Assembly: GCF_012913485.1 (NCBI RefSeq)
Contig: NZ_CP051774.1
Span: 3,410,001 to 3,474,000 of the forward strand
Direction of reading: 5' to 3'
DNA: 64,000 bases
From: Luteolibacter luteus
GTDB taxonomy: Bacteria; Verrucomicrobiota; Verrucomicrobiia; Verrucomicrobiales; Akkermansiaceae
Position numbers and translations under genes: made by a program
The notes under the pieces: model-generated
Databases searched by the model: none
What the model was told of the DNA's origin: nothing
Seen by the model: only the letters and a program-made list of their open reading frames with translations
In this document: in pieces, positions 26,624 to 35,152 of the stretch
Position numbering within the stretch: the first letter of the stretch is position 1
How the letters are laid out: each line of letters opens with the position of its first letter

Positions 26624-27490
26624 ATGAAGCATCCGATCGTATTCGCAGCGCTCTTTTCCGGGTCGGCGGCGCTTGCCGCGAACACCCCGGCCGAGCTCTT
26701 CCAGATGAACTGCTCCGCCTGCCACGCGGTGGACCACATGCTGGTAGGGCCTTCCCTCGTGGAAATCTCCGGTCTCTACCGCGACAATCCGGATGACTTT
26801 GTGAAATGGTGCATCCAGCCGCAGCACAAGCGTGAGGGCGTGGTGGAGATGCCCTCCATGACGCACTTGGGCGAGCCCGCCCTGCGCGAGCTTCACCAGT
26901 ACGTGATCGCCGCCGCTGCCGGGAAGACCGAGCTGAAAAAGGGCGATGGCGACCCTTTCACTCCGCCCCGCGAGATGGTCCGCCGCCCGCAGGTGCAGCG
27001 GATTTTCCTTCCGGATGCCTCGCCTGCGGCCATCGCGGTCGCTCTTCCCGGAGACCTTTCCTATTGTTTCGATGCTGGCGAATGCCGCCTCCGTTACGTG
27101 TGGAAGGGCGGCTTCATTGTCGGCACCCCCTACTGGAAGGCGAATGGCAGCTCTCTCGCCAAATTGGATGGCGATGTCGTTTACAGGGAAACTGAATTTC
27201 CTGTCGCCTTCGAAGGTGAATCGAAACACCCCGAACTGAAGTTCCACGGCTACCGTGTGAGCAAGGAGGGCATCCCTACCTTCAGCTATAGCCGCGATGG
27301 CGTCGCATGGCAGGAAACGATCCTGCCGCTCCCTGACGGATCCGGCATCGAGCGCCGCTTTGAAAGCACGGGCGGCAGGCCCCTTGCGGTTCGAACTGTC
27401 TCCGGAATCAGCGTGAGTTCGAGCACCGGCACCGGTTCCATCGGTGCCCCCGAAGCAAAATCCTTCACCCTTACCTATCGCTGGAAATGA
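26624..27490 (+). CDS. Secreted c-type cytochrome domain protein
   Basis: The protein is 288 aa from the ATG at 26624, with signal peptide MKHPIVFAALFSGSAALA. A single haem-attachment motif CSACH at residues 30-34 opens a roughly 90-residue class I cytochrome c domain. PSMTHLGEP around residue 80 supplies the likely methionine ligand. The remaining 180 residues are beta-rich and resemble no domain I can name. The stop overlaps the ATG of the beta-propeller gene (ATGA), so the two are translationally coupled and probably form an electron-transfer pair in the periplasm. Confidence 0.82.
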   Translation: MKHPIVFAALFSGSAALAANTPAELFQMNCSACHAVDHMLVGPSLVEISGLYRDNPDDFVKWCIQPQHKREGVVEMPSMTHLGEPALRELHQYVIAAAAGKTELKKGDGDPFTPPREMVRRPQVQRIFLPDASPAAIAVALPGDLSYCFDAGECRLRYVWKGGFIVGTPYWKANGSSLAKLDGDVVYRETEFPVAFEGESKHPELKFHGYRVSKEGIPTFSYSRDGVAWQETILPLPDGSGIERRFESTGGRPLAVRTVSGISVSSSTGTGSIGAPEAKSFTLTYRWK

Positions 27491-28980
27491 TACGGCATCT
27501 CTCGTACTTCGCTGCGCTCGGCATGGCAGCCGCTTCCGCTGCATCCTTCACCGTCGAGACCATGCCGAATCCTCCCGGCGTCGATCCCCAGATCGGAGGG
27601 ATTGACGCCCTGCCGGATGGCAGGATCGCCGCGGTCTTCCACCGTGGAGAGCTGCTGATCTTTGATCCGGTGGCGAAGACCTGGTCGCGCTTCGCGGAAG
27701 GCCTGCAGGAACCGCTCGGGATCGTCGCGGAGTCGCCTTCCGCCTTCGTGGTCATGCAGCGTGCCGAACTCACCCGGATCAAGGATACCGACGGTGATGG
27801 CAAAGCCGACGAATACGAGACCGTCTACGATGGCTTCGGTCTCACCGGGAACTACCATGAATTCGCCTTCGGTCCGGCGAAGGGACCGGATGGCTTCTAT
27901 TACATCGCATTGAATGTCGGTTCGAATGGTGCAGGCGTCCGCCCGGAAATCCGTGGCCAGTGGTCGGATCTCGGCGATCTCGACCGCACCCAGATGATCC
28001 ACGACGACCAGTGGGGCAAACGCTCCGTGGATGCGGGGCGCATGTACTCGCGCGTCCCTTACCGCGGTTGGATCATGAAGGTCTCGCCGGATGGCAAGAC
28101 GGTGGTCCCCTACGCTTGCGGTTTCCGTTCTCCCGATGGCATCGGTTTCGACCGGGATGGGCAGCTTCTCGTCACGGACAACCAGGGTGATTGGCGCGGG
28201 ACCTCGCCGCTCTACACCGTGAAGGAAGGTGGCTTCTACGGCCATCCGGCCTCTCTTGTCTGGCGGGAAAGCTGGGCAAAGGGGGATCCTCGCAAGCTCC
28301 CGGTGCCGGAACTCGATACCTTGCGGACGAAAGAAACCGCACGCTTTCCCCAAGGGGAACTCGCGAACTCGCCTGCCCAGCCCGTGGTCTTCCCCGCATC
28401 CTGGGGGCCCTTCGCCGGACAAACCTTGCTCGGAGAGATGAACCAGAACCGCATGGTCCGCTTTCTGCCAGATGAGGTGAATGGCTTCCGTCAGGGTACC
28501 TTGATCCCGATGTTCGACGGCACATCGCTCGGGAATGGCAATCACCGCCTTACCTTTGGCCCGGATGGTTCCCTGTGGGTCGGCAAGACCCACCTTTCTT
28601 GGGCAGGTGCGGAAGGTCTCAAGCGGATCCGGGGGAACGGTCTCGGCAGTATCTTCACCGTGAAATCGGTGAAGCTGGAGAAAGCCGGGGATCGCCAGGC
28701 GCTGCGCATTGCTTTCAGCCAGCCCGTCACCGACGGACTGGAGGGCGTGAAGATGAATCGCTTCAGCTACAAGTATCAGGAGGAGTATGGCTCGCCGAAG
28801 ATCGAGGAAGCGGAAGTGACGCTCGACCCTCCGGTGCTCTCGGCGGATGGCCGGGAAGTCCTGCTCGGCTTCGATGCGAAGCTGGGCAGCATCCATCACC
28901 TCGTCTTGTCTTCGTTGAAAAACGGCGGGGAATCGCTGGAGGGTGCCGAACTTTACTATCAGGCCAGCGAGCTTCCTTGA
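27487..28980 (+). CDS. Secreted PVC-type beta-propeller, putative sugar/alcohol dehydrogenase subunit
   Basis: A 497-aa protein with signal peptide (AAASAAS) and an NHL/GSDH-like beta-propeller. Recurrent blades include IGGIDALPDGRIAAVF, GFRSPDGIGFDRDGQLLVTDNQGDW and NHRLTFGPDGSLWVGKTH. This is the propeller seen in PVC putative membrane-bound dehydrogenases related to PQQ-dependent sugar dehydrogenases. No catalytic residues can be assigned with certainty. A DTDGDGKADEY calcium-loop-like segment lies near residue 100. The start overlaps the preceding cytochrome stop by 4 bases, pointing to a two-subunit oxidoreductase. The 975-aa gene at 37.6 kb carries the same domains fused. Confidence 0.78.
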   Translation: MIRHLSYFAALGMAAASAASFTVETMPNPPGVDPQIGGIDALPDGRIAAVFHRGELLIFDPVAKTWSRFAEGLQEPLGIVAESPSAFVVMQRAELTRIKDTDGDGKADEYETVYDGFGLTGNYHEFAFGPAKGPDGFYYIALNVGSNGAGVRPEIRGQWSDLGDLDRTQMIHDDQWGKRSVDAGRMYSRVPYRGWIMKVSPDGKTVVPYACGFRSPDGIGFDRDGQLLVTDNQGDWRGTSPLYTVKEGGFYGHPASLVWRESWAKGDPRKLPVPELDTLRTKETARFPQGELANSPAQPVVFPASWGPFAGQTLLGEMNQNRMVRFLPDEVNGFRQGTLIPMFDGTSLGNGNHRLTFGPDGSLWVGKTHLSWAGAEGLKRIRGNGLGSIFTVKSVKLEKAGDRQALRIAFSQPVTDGLEGVKMNRFSYKYQEEYGSPKIEEAEVTLDPPVLSADGREVLLGFDAKLGSIHHLVLSSLKNGGESLEGAELYYQASELP

Positions 28981-29025
28981 GGTTTTCACGCTTCCACGCC
29001 GCCCGGATTCCGGCAGGGTGATGCC

Positions 29026-29769
29026 ATGCAGGGAATGCTTGGGATCGTGCTGGGATCGGGCCTCGGGCCCTTGGCGGAGCGGGTGGTGGTTTCGAGGACG
29101 GAGGCTTTCTCGGAGCAGGGTCTCCCGGGGTCCACGGTGAAGGGCCATGCCGGCCGTTTCCTTTTTGGGAAGCTTGGCCAGCGCGATGTCGTCGTGATGC
29201 AAGGCCGCGTCCACCTCTATGAGGGGCACGATGCCAAGGCGGTGACCGCCGGGGTGCGCTGGATGCATTCGCAGGGAGTGGAGCATTTGATCCTGACAAA
29301 TGCCGCAGGCACCCTGCATCCCGGATTCCCGCCGGGATGCTGGATGATGCTCTCGGATCACCTCAATCTCACCGGCACCTCGCCGCTGGAAGGCGGTCCG
29401 AACTTTGTGGACATGACCGAGGTCTATGACTTGGAAGCGCGGGCTGCCTTCCTCGATGTCGCCTCCCAAAGAAGCATGACCCTCCATCAGGGGGTCTATG
29501 CCGGGCTACGGGGACCCCAGTACGAAACACCCGCCGAGATCCGCATGCTGCGGACCATGGGTGCGGATGCTGTCGGCATGAGCACCGTGTTGGAAGCGAT
29601 CCAGGCACGCGCGCTTGGCATCCGGGTCAATGCGTTTTCCTGCCTCACGAATTGGGCAGCCGGGCTTTCTCCCGAGAAGCTGGATCATGCCGAAGTGATC
29701 GAAACCGGAGCCGCCGCTGCCGCCTCGATGATGGATCTTCTGGAAGCATGGTGCGGCGGTGCATCCTGA
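29026..29769 (+). CDS. Purine nucleoside phosphorylase
   Basis: Phosphorolyses purine nucleosides for salvage in the cytosol. At 247 aa the protein is slightly shorter than the trimeric PNP family (about 270), mainly at the N-terminus. The phosphate loop GIVLGSGLGPLAE opens the protein. Other family motifs are GRVHLYEGHD, LTNAAGTLHPGF, GVYAGLRGPQYETPAE and the purine-site segment ADAVGMSTVLEAIQAR. The start could be 29026 or the in-frame ATG at 29035. It follows the propeller gene by 45 bases on the same strand without an evident functional tie. Confidence 0.9.
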   Translation: MQGMLGIVLGSGLGPLAERVVVSRTEAFSEQGLPGSTVKGHAGRFLFGKLGQRDVVVMQGRVHLYEGHDAKAVTAGVRWMHSQGVEHLILTNAAGTLHPGFPPGCWMMLSDHLNLTGTSPLEGGPNFVDMTEVYDLEARAAFLDVASQRSMTLHQGVYAGLRGPQYETPAEIRMLRTMGADAVGMSTVLEAIQARALGIRVNAFSCLTNWAAGLSPEKLDHAEVIETGAAAAASMMDLLEAWCGGAS

Positions 29770-29908
29770 TCCCGGCACAGCACCGCCATTCCGTCTGTCC
29801 GGATAAGGGCGGTTTGCGCGATGGCCGGACGGTATGGCGACGCGGCCCGCGGCCCCCTGAGGGGCACGTGTCCTACCCGAACGGAAAAGACCCAACGCTT
29901 GTCTTGCC

Positions 29909-30838
29909 TCAACCGTCTGCTCCCAAACGCACCCGAATCCTCTCCGCCAATCTCTCCATGTGCGGAACCTCTACCCCCGCCGCCTTTGCCCTTCGCAAAG
30001 GTTCGCCCCAGATTGAATCGAACTCTACCTCCCGCCCCTCGACATAATCGATCATGCTGGAAGGACGATAGGGTCCCATGGGCCTTGTCCGCTCGATGTT
30101 GAAATCAATCAGGGAATCCTCAAGCGCCAGTCCTTGTGCCCGCGCCGCGGTGACCACCTCGCTCATCAACGCGCGGATCTCGCCCTCCACTTCGGGACTC
30201 GAAAGCAGCACGTCCGTTGTCACTCCACCCTCGGCGATCGCCAAGCCATTGAAAGGAACGTTCCACACCAGCTTCTTCCATTGGGCCTCTGCCAGGCTTG
30301 CAGCCGCATCGGTAGGAATTCCCGCTGCAGAGAATCGCCTCGCGATCTCCTCCGCGCGGCCACGCCCGTCATTCGCATATTCTCCCACGCTGATCCGACC
30401 TCCCGCTGTGTGGCTCACGAATCCCGGAGCCAGGCGATTGAGGCAAACAAAACAAAGCGCGCCGAGGATCTGATCCGGCCTCACGATCTCCGCCAGCCGC
30501 TCGCAATTTCCTAGACCGTTCTGAAGCGTGAGCACTTGCGTCTGCTCGTGGAGCAGGGGAGGCAGGATTTTTCCAAAGAGATCATTCGAAGTCGTCTTCC
30601 ACGCCACGATCACCAGATCCACTGGTCCGATCTCCTCGGGGGTGAGGTAAGCCTTCACCTCCTCCAGATGGAGATCGCCCGCCACGCTTTCCACGCGGAT
30701 TCCATCACGCTTCACCGCGTCGTAATCGGAGCGCAGCAGGAATCGGACATCATTCCCCGCGGCCGCAAGACGTGCCCCGTAGTAGAGTCCGATCGCGCCC
30801 GCACCCACCACCGCCACCGATCCGAATGTCCAGCTCAC
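29909..30838 (-). CDS. panE: 2-dehydropantoate 2-reductase
   Basis: A ketopantoate reductase of the pantothenate/CoA pathway, or a closely related ketopantoate-reductase-family enzyme. The protein is 309 aa, normal length. The Rossmann motif VAVVGAGAIGLYYG lies at the N-terminus. VIVAWKTTSND and TLQNGLGNCERL form the NADPH and substrate cleft. KKLVWNVPFNGLA holds the conserved Lys-Asn pair, and the C-terminal helical domain ends with RPSSMIDYVEGREVEFD, typical of PanE. It is monocistronic and convergent with the phosphorylase gene. Confidence 0.86.
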   Translation of the reverse strand: MSWTFGSVAVVGAGAIGLYYGARLAAAGNDVRFLLRSDYDAVKRDGIRVESVAGDLHLEEVKAYLTPEEIGPVDLVIVAWKTTSNDLFGKILPPLLHEQTQVLTLQNGLGNCERLAEIVRPDQILGALCFVCLNRLAPGFVSHTAGGRISVGEYANDGRGRAEEIARRFSAAGIPTDAAASLAEAQWKKLVWNVPFNGLAIAEGGVTTDVLLSSPEVEGEIRALMSEVVTAARAQGLALEDSLIDFNIERTRPMGPYRPSSMIDYVEGREVEFDSIWGEPLRRAKAAGVEVPHMERLAERIRVRLGADG

Positions 30839-31355
30839 CGCAGGGATCTACCGGCGCAACTCTTCCCCTGCAACCGCCAAAGCCCGCGACAATCGCCCGC
30901 TTTCCCGCTAGGCCGAATCGGTGGTCCGCACCATCTCCTGTCCGACCGAAGCCACGCCGACGTTTCTTCCTTCCAAAGCCCCAACGGGGCGACCGGGAGG
31001 AAGCCCAAGGTAAGCGCGGAGCGCGTAACCTTGGGTCAGGCCGCGAACGATGATGCACCCTGAATGGGAGCCGGGAGGCCGCTATATTTCTTCCATCCTC
31101 GAAACAGCCCGCCAGTGGCAGTAGAACGCCACTCCCGGAATATCCGATGCTCCCATTTGATGTTCTTCAAATACCCCCGCAAAACCCACCGAACCGACAA
31201 AGCCTGTCAACAGCCACGTCGCACACCAGCACCAGCCCCCTGTTAATTTCTCTGATTTATCAGGCGGAACAGGCGGTAGATTTCAGAGGTCCCCGCTTTC
31301 CCCGACGGCCGTCACATCCCTTGGAATCATCAACAACTCATTTCCGGCGCCCCGA
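30839..31355. other. Intergenic region, 517 bp, containing a dispersed repeat and hairpins
   Basis: No gene is supported. It holds the repeat copy at 30973-31040, described separately. A small hairpin AGTGGC-GCCACT lies at 31114-31133. The rest, 31140-31355, is A/C-rich and featureless. Short frames across it have low-complexity Pro/Arg products and are not genes. Confidence 0.6.
30973..31040 (+). repeat. REP-like palindromic repeat, copy 1
   Basis: A 68-bp element beginning CCAAAGCCCCAACGGGGC. It has two stems: GCCCC-AAC-GGGGC, and CCCAAGGT paired with ACCTTGGG around an AAGCGCGGAGCGCGTA loop. A second copy lies in opposite orientation at 41649-41717. The outer pairs of the second stem differ between copies in a compensating way, so pairing is conserved. 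Confidence 0.75.
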
Positions 31356-32270
31356 TCAAAGCCCGCGGAACTCCGCCGCCAGCTTCTTCGCCGTGGCCAC
31401 CGTATTCCGGTGAAGCTTCGCCGTGAAGTCCGGCTGGCGATTGTAGCCGCCCCCGTAGAGCACCGCCACCGGCACCCGGTTCCGGATGAACGACCGCAGC
31501 AGGACCTCGTCGCGTCGTTGGAGATCCTTCACGGAAAGATGCATTTGGCCGAAGCGGTCGTTGCGGTGGTTGTCCGCCCCCGCGATCCAGATCACAAGAT
31601 CCGGGGCGAAGGTGTCCAGCGCGGCGGCCAAGGTACTGAAGAGCTGTTTCAGATACATCTCTCCCTCCACGTAGCGCACCGTCTCGACGTCCATCGAGCC
31701 CTGGATCTTCTTGGTCGGGTAGTTCTTCCCCACGTGGATCGAGTAAGTGAAGACCCGGGGGTCATCGCCCAGCAGCGCGGCAGTGCCGTTGCCCTGATGG
31801 GCATCTGTATCCACCACCATCACCTTGATCCCCGGTTGCCTCATCTGGAGGTCCCGGATCGCGATCGCGACGTCATTGAAAACGCAGTAACCTTCCCCGT
31901 GCTCGCGGAAGGCATGGTGGGTCCCTCCGGCGAGACACACGGCAACGCCTTCGGCCAGTGCGGCGTGGCAGGCTTGCCGGGTCGCTTCGACCTCGGTGGC
32001 ACTCCGGTGGTAAAGCTGCGGAGTGACCGGCAGCCCGAGCTGGATCTGTTCCTTCCGGTCCAGCAGTCCGGAGTAGATCCGGTCCACATAGGTATGGTCA
32101 TGCACCGCTCGCAGCAGGTGGGAATCGGCCACCTTCACCTCCACGATCTCCTCGGGCTTCAGGATCCCGCCTTCCAGCAGCATGTCCTTGGAAATACGGA
32201 ACTTCTCCATCGGGAAGGGATGCCCCGATGGCAATTTGAGTTCCAGATCCTGGGAGTAGAAGCAGCGCAT
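31356..32270 (-). CDS. Histone-deacetylase-family amidohydrolase
   Basis: The protein is 304 aa from the ATG at 32270 (MRCFYSQDLELKLPSGHPFP); a longer frame to 32351 adds only non-conserved residues. GGTHHAFREHGEGYCVFND carries the catalytic His pair, VVDTDAHQGNGTA the zinc Asp/His ligands, and IWIAGADNH the second Asp, so the Zn site looks intact. The family includes acetoin-utilisation protein AcuC, acetylpolyamine and lysine deacetylases; this resembles the class IV/AcuC-like bacterial branch. It is divergent from the DUF485-actP acetate uptake genes, with 114 bases between start codons. This suggests, but does not prove, a role in acetate or acetyl-CoA synthetase control. Confidence 0.86.
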   Translation of the reverse strand: MRCFYSQDLELKLPSGHPFPMEKFRISKDMLLEGGILKPEEIVEVKVADSHLLRAVHDHTYVDRIYSGLLDRKEQIQLGLPVTPQLYHRSATEVEATRQACHAALAEGVAVCLAGGTHHAFREHGEGYCVFNDVAIAIRDLQMRQPGIKVMVVDTDAHQGNGTAALLGDDPRVFTYSIHVGKNYPTKKIQGSMDVETVRYVEGEMYLKQLFSTLAAALDTFAPDLVIWIAGADNHRNDRFGQMHLSVKDLQRRDEVLLRSFIRNRVPVAVLYGGGYNRQPDFTAKLHRNTVATAKKLAAEFRGL

Positions 32271-32384
32271 GCGCCCCACCACGCAACCACAGCCTTGGCC
32301 GCTTGCCCAATGGATTTTCCCTGTGGCATCACCACCTTGCGTTTTTGACACGATCTCACCCGGCTGCTAGGCCTGCGGAAATCC

Positions 32385-32699
32385 ATGGCAAACCCGAACA
32401 AACCTGACTGGGAGACACTGGCGAAGCGGCCGGACTTCCACGAACTGCTTGCCGCCAAGCGCCGTTTTATCGTCCCGGCGACGATCTTCTTCCTCGTCTA
32501 CTACATGGCCCTGCCGGTGTTGATCGGGTATTTCCCGGATCTGATGAAGAAACCCTTCATCGGAAAAGTGAACGGTGCCTACGCCTTCGCCTTCTCCCAG
32601 TTCCTAATGACCTTCGTCCTCGCCTGGCTCTACATGCGCACGGCGAAGAAATGGGATGCCATGGAGCACAAGCTCCTGTCCTCGATCGAGAACCGTTAA
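32385..32699 (+). CDS. DUF485 membrane protein, partner of acetate symporter
   Basis: A 104-aa inner-membrane protein with two hydrophobic helices, RFIVPATIFFLVYYMALPVLI and AYAFAFSQFLMTFVLAWLYM, and charged ends. DUF485 (YjcH-type) genes almost always precede actP, as here, 12 bases upstream on the same strand. The role is unproven but probably assists the symporter. The N-terminal SxxWETLAKRPDFHELLAAKR-like segment is typical of the family. Confidence 0.9.
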   Translation: MANPNKPDWETLAKRPDFHELLAAKRRFIVPATIFFLVYYMALPVLIGYFPDLMKKPFIGKVNGAYAFAFSQFLMTFVLAWLYMRTAKKWDAMEHKLLSSIENR

Positions 32700-32711
32700 T
32701 TTTCCCATCCC

Positions 32712-34304
32712 ATGCTTTCCGCGATTCAATTCACTCCCGCGCTCGGGATGTTCCTCACCTTCGTGGCGATCACCCTGGTGATCACCTGGTTCAGCGCCCG
32801 CAAGGCGACCGGTTCCGCCGGTTACTTCGCCGCTGGCCGCAGCATCAAGGGCTGGCAAAACGGCCTGGCCGTCGCCGGTGACTACATGAGCGCTGCCAGC
32901 TTCCTCGGCATTTCCGGGATGATCGCCTTCAAGGGCTACGATGGCTTCATGTATTCCGTCGGCTTCCTGGTCGCCTACCTCACGGTGCTTCTGCTGGTGG
33001 CGGAGCCTCTCCGGAATGCGGGGAAGTATACCATGGCCGACTTGCTCGCCTACCGCATGAAGCCGCGCCCGGTGCGTGCCATGGCTTCGCTTAGCACGCT
33101 GATGGTTTCCACCATCTACATGATCGCCCAGATGGTCGGTGCCGGCGGCATCATCAAGGAACTCATCCATGTGGAGTTTGCGCCGGCGGTGATCGGTGTG
33201 GGCGTGCTGATGCTCGTCTATGTGGTCTTCGGCGGTATGCTCGCTACCACCTGGGTGCAGATCATCAAGGCGGTGCTTCTCATGGGCGGTGCCTTCGCCT
33301 TGAGCTGGATGGTGCTGGGCCAGCACGACTACAGCATGACCAAGTTCTTCACCGCCGTCGCCCATGCCGACTACGCGGGCACGGTGCCGGAAAAGAACCT
33401 GCTGGATCCCGGCATGAAATACGGCGCTGCGGTCAATCCCTGGGGGCCGCTTGATTTCGTTTCGCTGGCACTGGGGCTCGTCCTCGGCACCGCCGGCTTG
33501 CCTCACATCCTCGTGCGCTTCTACACCGTGCCGGATGCCCGCACCGCCCGCGTCAGCGTGGCTTGGGCGATCGGCGTGATCGGTGTCTTCTACATCCTTA
33601 CCACCTTCTTTGGATTCGGTGCCGCCACCATCCTGCCAAAGTCCTCCATCCTCACCGCCACCGGTGCCGAGAATACCAACATGGTCGCCCCGATCTTGGC
33701 GCGGGCACTCGGCGGAGAAATGTTCTTCGCCTTCATCAGTGCCGTGGCCTTCGCGACGATCCTCGCGGTGGTTGCCGGCCTGACGATGAGTGCCAGCACT
33801 TCCTTCGCGCATGACTTCTACACGAACGTGATGAAGCACGGAAAGGAGACGGCACCCGAGCAGGAGATCAAGATCGCGCGGATCACCGCTTTCTTCGTCG
33901 GTGCGATCAGCATTGCCATCGCGATCAAGATGGGTCCCACGGCAAACGCGGCCTTTCTCGTCGGCCTCGCCTTTGCGGTTGCCGCTTCGGCCAACCTCCC
34001 GGTGATCCTCTTCTCGATCTTCTGGAAGCGCTTCAACACCGCAGGAGCGGTGGCGGGTCTCGGCACGGGCTTGGGCTCCGCGGTGATCCTGATCTTGCTC
34101 AGCCCGAACGGGATCTTCGGCAAGGCAGGTGCCATCTTCCCTCTGGAGAACCCGGGCATCGCCAGTATCCCGCTCGGCTTCCTTGGTGCCTATCTCGGAA
34201 CGGTGCTCACGAAGCGTGATCCCGAAGCCGAAGCCAAGTTCGCCGAACTCAACTTCCGCGCCCAGACCGGCCTCGGTGCCGAGAAGGCAACAAGCGGGCA
34301 TTGA
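32712..34304 (+). CDS. actP: Cation/acetate symporter ActP
   Basis: A sodium:solute symporter (SSS family) of 530 aa with about 13 membrane helices, taking up acetate and related short acids. Family landmarks are YFAAGRSIKGWQNGLAVAGD, SAASFLGISGMIAF, MADLLAYRMKPRPVRA, GTAGLPHILVRFYTVPDAR and TMSASTSFAHDFYTNV. GTAGLPHILVRFYTV in particular marks the ActP branch. It forms an operon with the DUF485 gene and is followed by a strong terminator. Its substrate fits the divergent AcuC-like deacetylase gene. Confidence 0.93.
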   Translation: MLSAIQFTPALGMFLTFVAITLVITWFSARKATGSAGYFAAGRSIKGWQNGLAVAGDYMSAASFLGISGMIAFKGYDGFMYSVGFLVAYLTVLLLVAEPLRNAGKYTMADLLAYRMKPRPVRAMASLSTLMVSTIYMIAQMVGAGGIIKELIHVEFAPAVIGVGVLMLVYVVFGGMLATTWVQIIKAVLLMGGAFALSWMVLGQHDYSMTKFFTAVAHADYAGTVPEKNLLDPGMKYGAAVNPWGPLDFVSLALGLVLGTAGLPHILVRFYTVPDARTARVSVAWAIGVIGVFYILTTFFGFGAATILPKSSILTATGAENTNMVAPILARALGGEMFFAFISAVAFATILAVVAGLTMSASTSFAHDFYTNVMKHGKETAPEQEIKIARITAFFVGAISIAIAIKMGPTANAAFLVGLAFAVAASANLPVILFSIFWKRFNTAGAVAGLGTGLGSAVILILLSPNGIFGKAGAIFPLENPGIASIPLGFLGAYLGTVLTKRDPEAEAKFAELNFRAQTGLGAEKATSGH

Positions 34305-34333
34305 TAGCCCCGCTTGCTCGCAACGTGATTAAG

Positions 34334-34361
34334 AAAAGGGGCGCGTCACGCGCCCCTTTTT
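34334..34361. terminator. actP terminator
   Basis: AAAAGGGGCGCG, loop TCA, CGCGCCCCTTTT: a perfect 12-bp stem with A-run and T-run at the two ends. Confidence 0.9.
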
Positions 34362-34432
34362 GCTGCACCGAAAGGCCCATGGACCCGATGGCATGCTGCA
34401 GTGATGCTTCACGCGATCTCACCCCGATACGC

Positions 34433-34750
34433 ATGAAGACACTCCGCTTCTACATTCATCCCGAATGTGAACGTTGCCGGCGACTAAGCCACTTCCATCG
34501 CCGCTTCGATTGGCAGCACCGGATCGAACACACCACCCGCACTCCAGCTACCGGTGAGCTGAAGCCCGGACAAGTGGTCGCGCAAGACATCGAGAGCGGT
34601 GAATATTTCCAAGGTCATCGCGCGATTCAGGCTCTCTGCCGGACCATCCCGCTCTACCGCATCTTTCTCCCGCTCTTCTGGCTGAAGCCGGTCCGTGACA
34701 AACTTGACCTCCAGCTTTCCGGCTGCGTTAACGGCTTGTGCGAGGTGTGA
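34433..34750 (+). CDS. Small DCC/DUF393-like thiol protein
   Basis: The protein is 105 aa from the ATG at 34433. The N-terminus MKTLRFYIHPECERCRRLS gives a beta strand followed by a CxxC pair (C12, C15), the thioredoxin-like pattern of the DCC (DUF393) group. The C-terminal half has ALCRTIPLYRIFLPLFWL, as seen in DCC proteins that describe a short amphipathic helix. The terminal CVNGLC adds two more cysteines. It is probably a cytosolic thiol-disulfide protein, of unknown substrate. It converges tail to tail with the next gene (stop 34750, stop 34751). Confidence 0.6.
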   Translation: MKTLRFYIHPECERCRRLSHFHRRFDWQHRIEHTTRTPATGELKPGQVVAQDIESGEYFQGHRAIQALCRTIPLYRIFLPLFWLKPVRDKLDLQLSGCVNGLCEV

Positions 34751-35143
34751 CTACTTCCCCTGCCATTTGAAGAGCAGCGCGAAGCCATTCACAAAAAGCG
34801 GGAAGCAAAGCCACAGCCAACTGCACACGCGCACCACGTGCGCGGGAGTTTGCTGGTTGGTTTTCAGAAACGGATGGAGGCGGAGCCCGGCACTCCCCAT
34901 CACCTCGGGCTTCCAGATGCCAGCCAGCGGAAGGATGTAGAAGGCGAAAGTCTTGATCGCAGGCCCCAGGCCGTCCGCCCTGAAGCCGAGAACGACCCAC
35001 ACCGTTATCAGGGCCAGCGCAGCGCCCAGTTCCCAGCGGGAAGTCCCATCTTCCGCGTAGTCGGCTTCCTTTCCGAACGACCAATCGGAAGCTTGCCCCG
35101 GCTTTCGAGCAGAGCCCTTGCGCGACTTCCCCGGCAGGGACAT
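34751..35143 (-). CDS. Small membrane protein, function unknown, 130 aa
   Basis: The N-terminal 35 residues are basic and soluble. Two or three hydrophobic stretches follow (ELGAALALITVWVVLGF, TFAFYILPLAGIW and WLWLCFPLFVNGFALLF). I do not recognise a family. The start at 35143 lies 9 bases beyond the stop of the SGNH lipoprotein gene on the same strand, so the two are probably cotranscribed. Confidence 0.6.
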   Translation of the reverse strand: MSLPGKSRKGSARKPGQASDWSFGKEADYAEDGTSRWELGAALALITVWVVLGFRADGLGPAIKTFAFYILPLAGIWKPEVMGSAGLRLHPFLKTNQQTPAHVVRVCSWLWLCFPLFVNGFALLFKWQGK

Positions 35144-35152
35144 AACGTGAGG

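Noticed and set aside
29851..29865. GCCCC-GGGGC hairpin between the phosphorylase gene and panE as a terminator
   Set aside because: There is no T-run on either strand and the stem is only 5 bp.
32604..34301. 565-codon minus-strand frame over actP
   Set aside because: Its product is rich in His, Arg and Asp with no fold pattern, while the plus strand encodes an evident SSS transporter.
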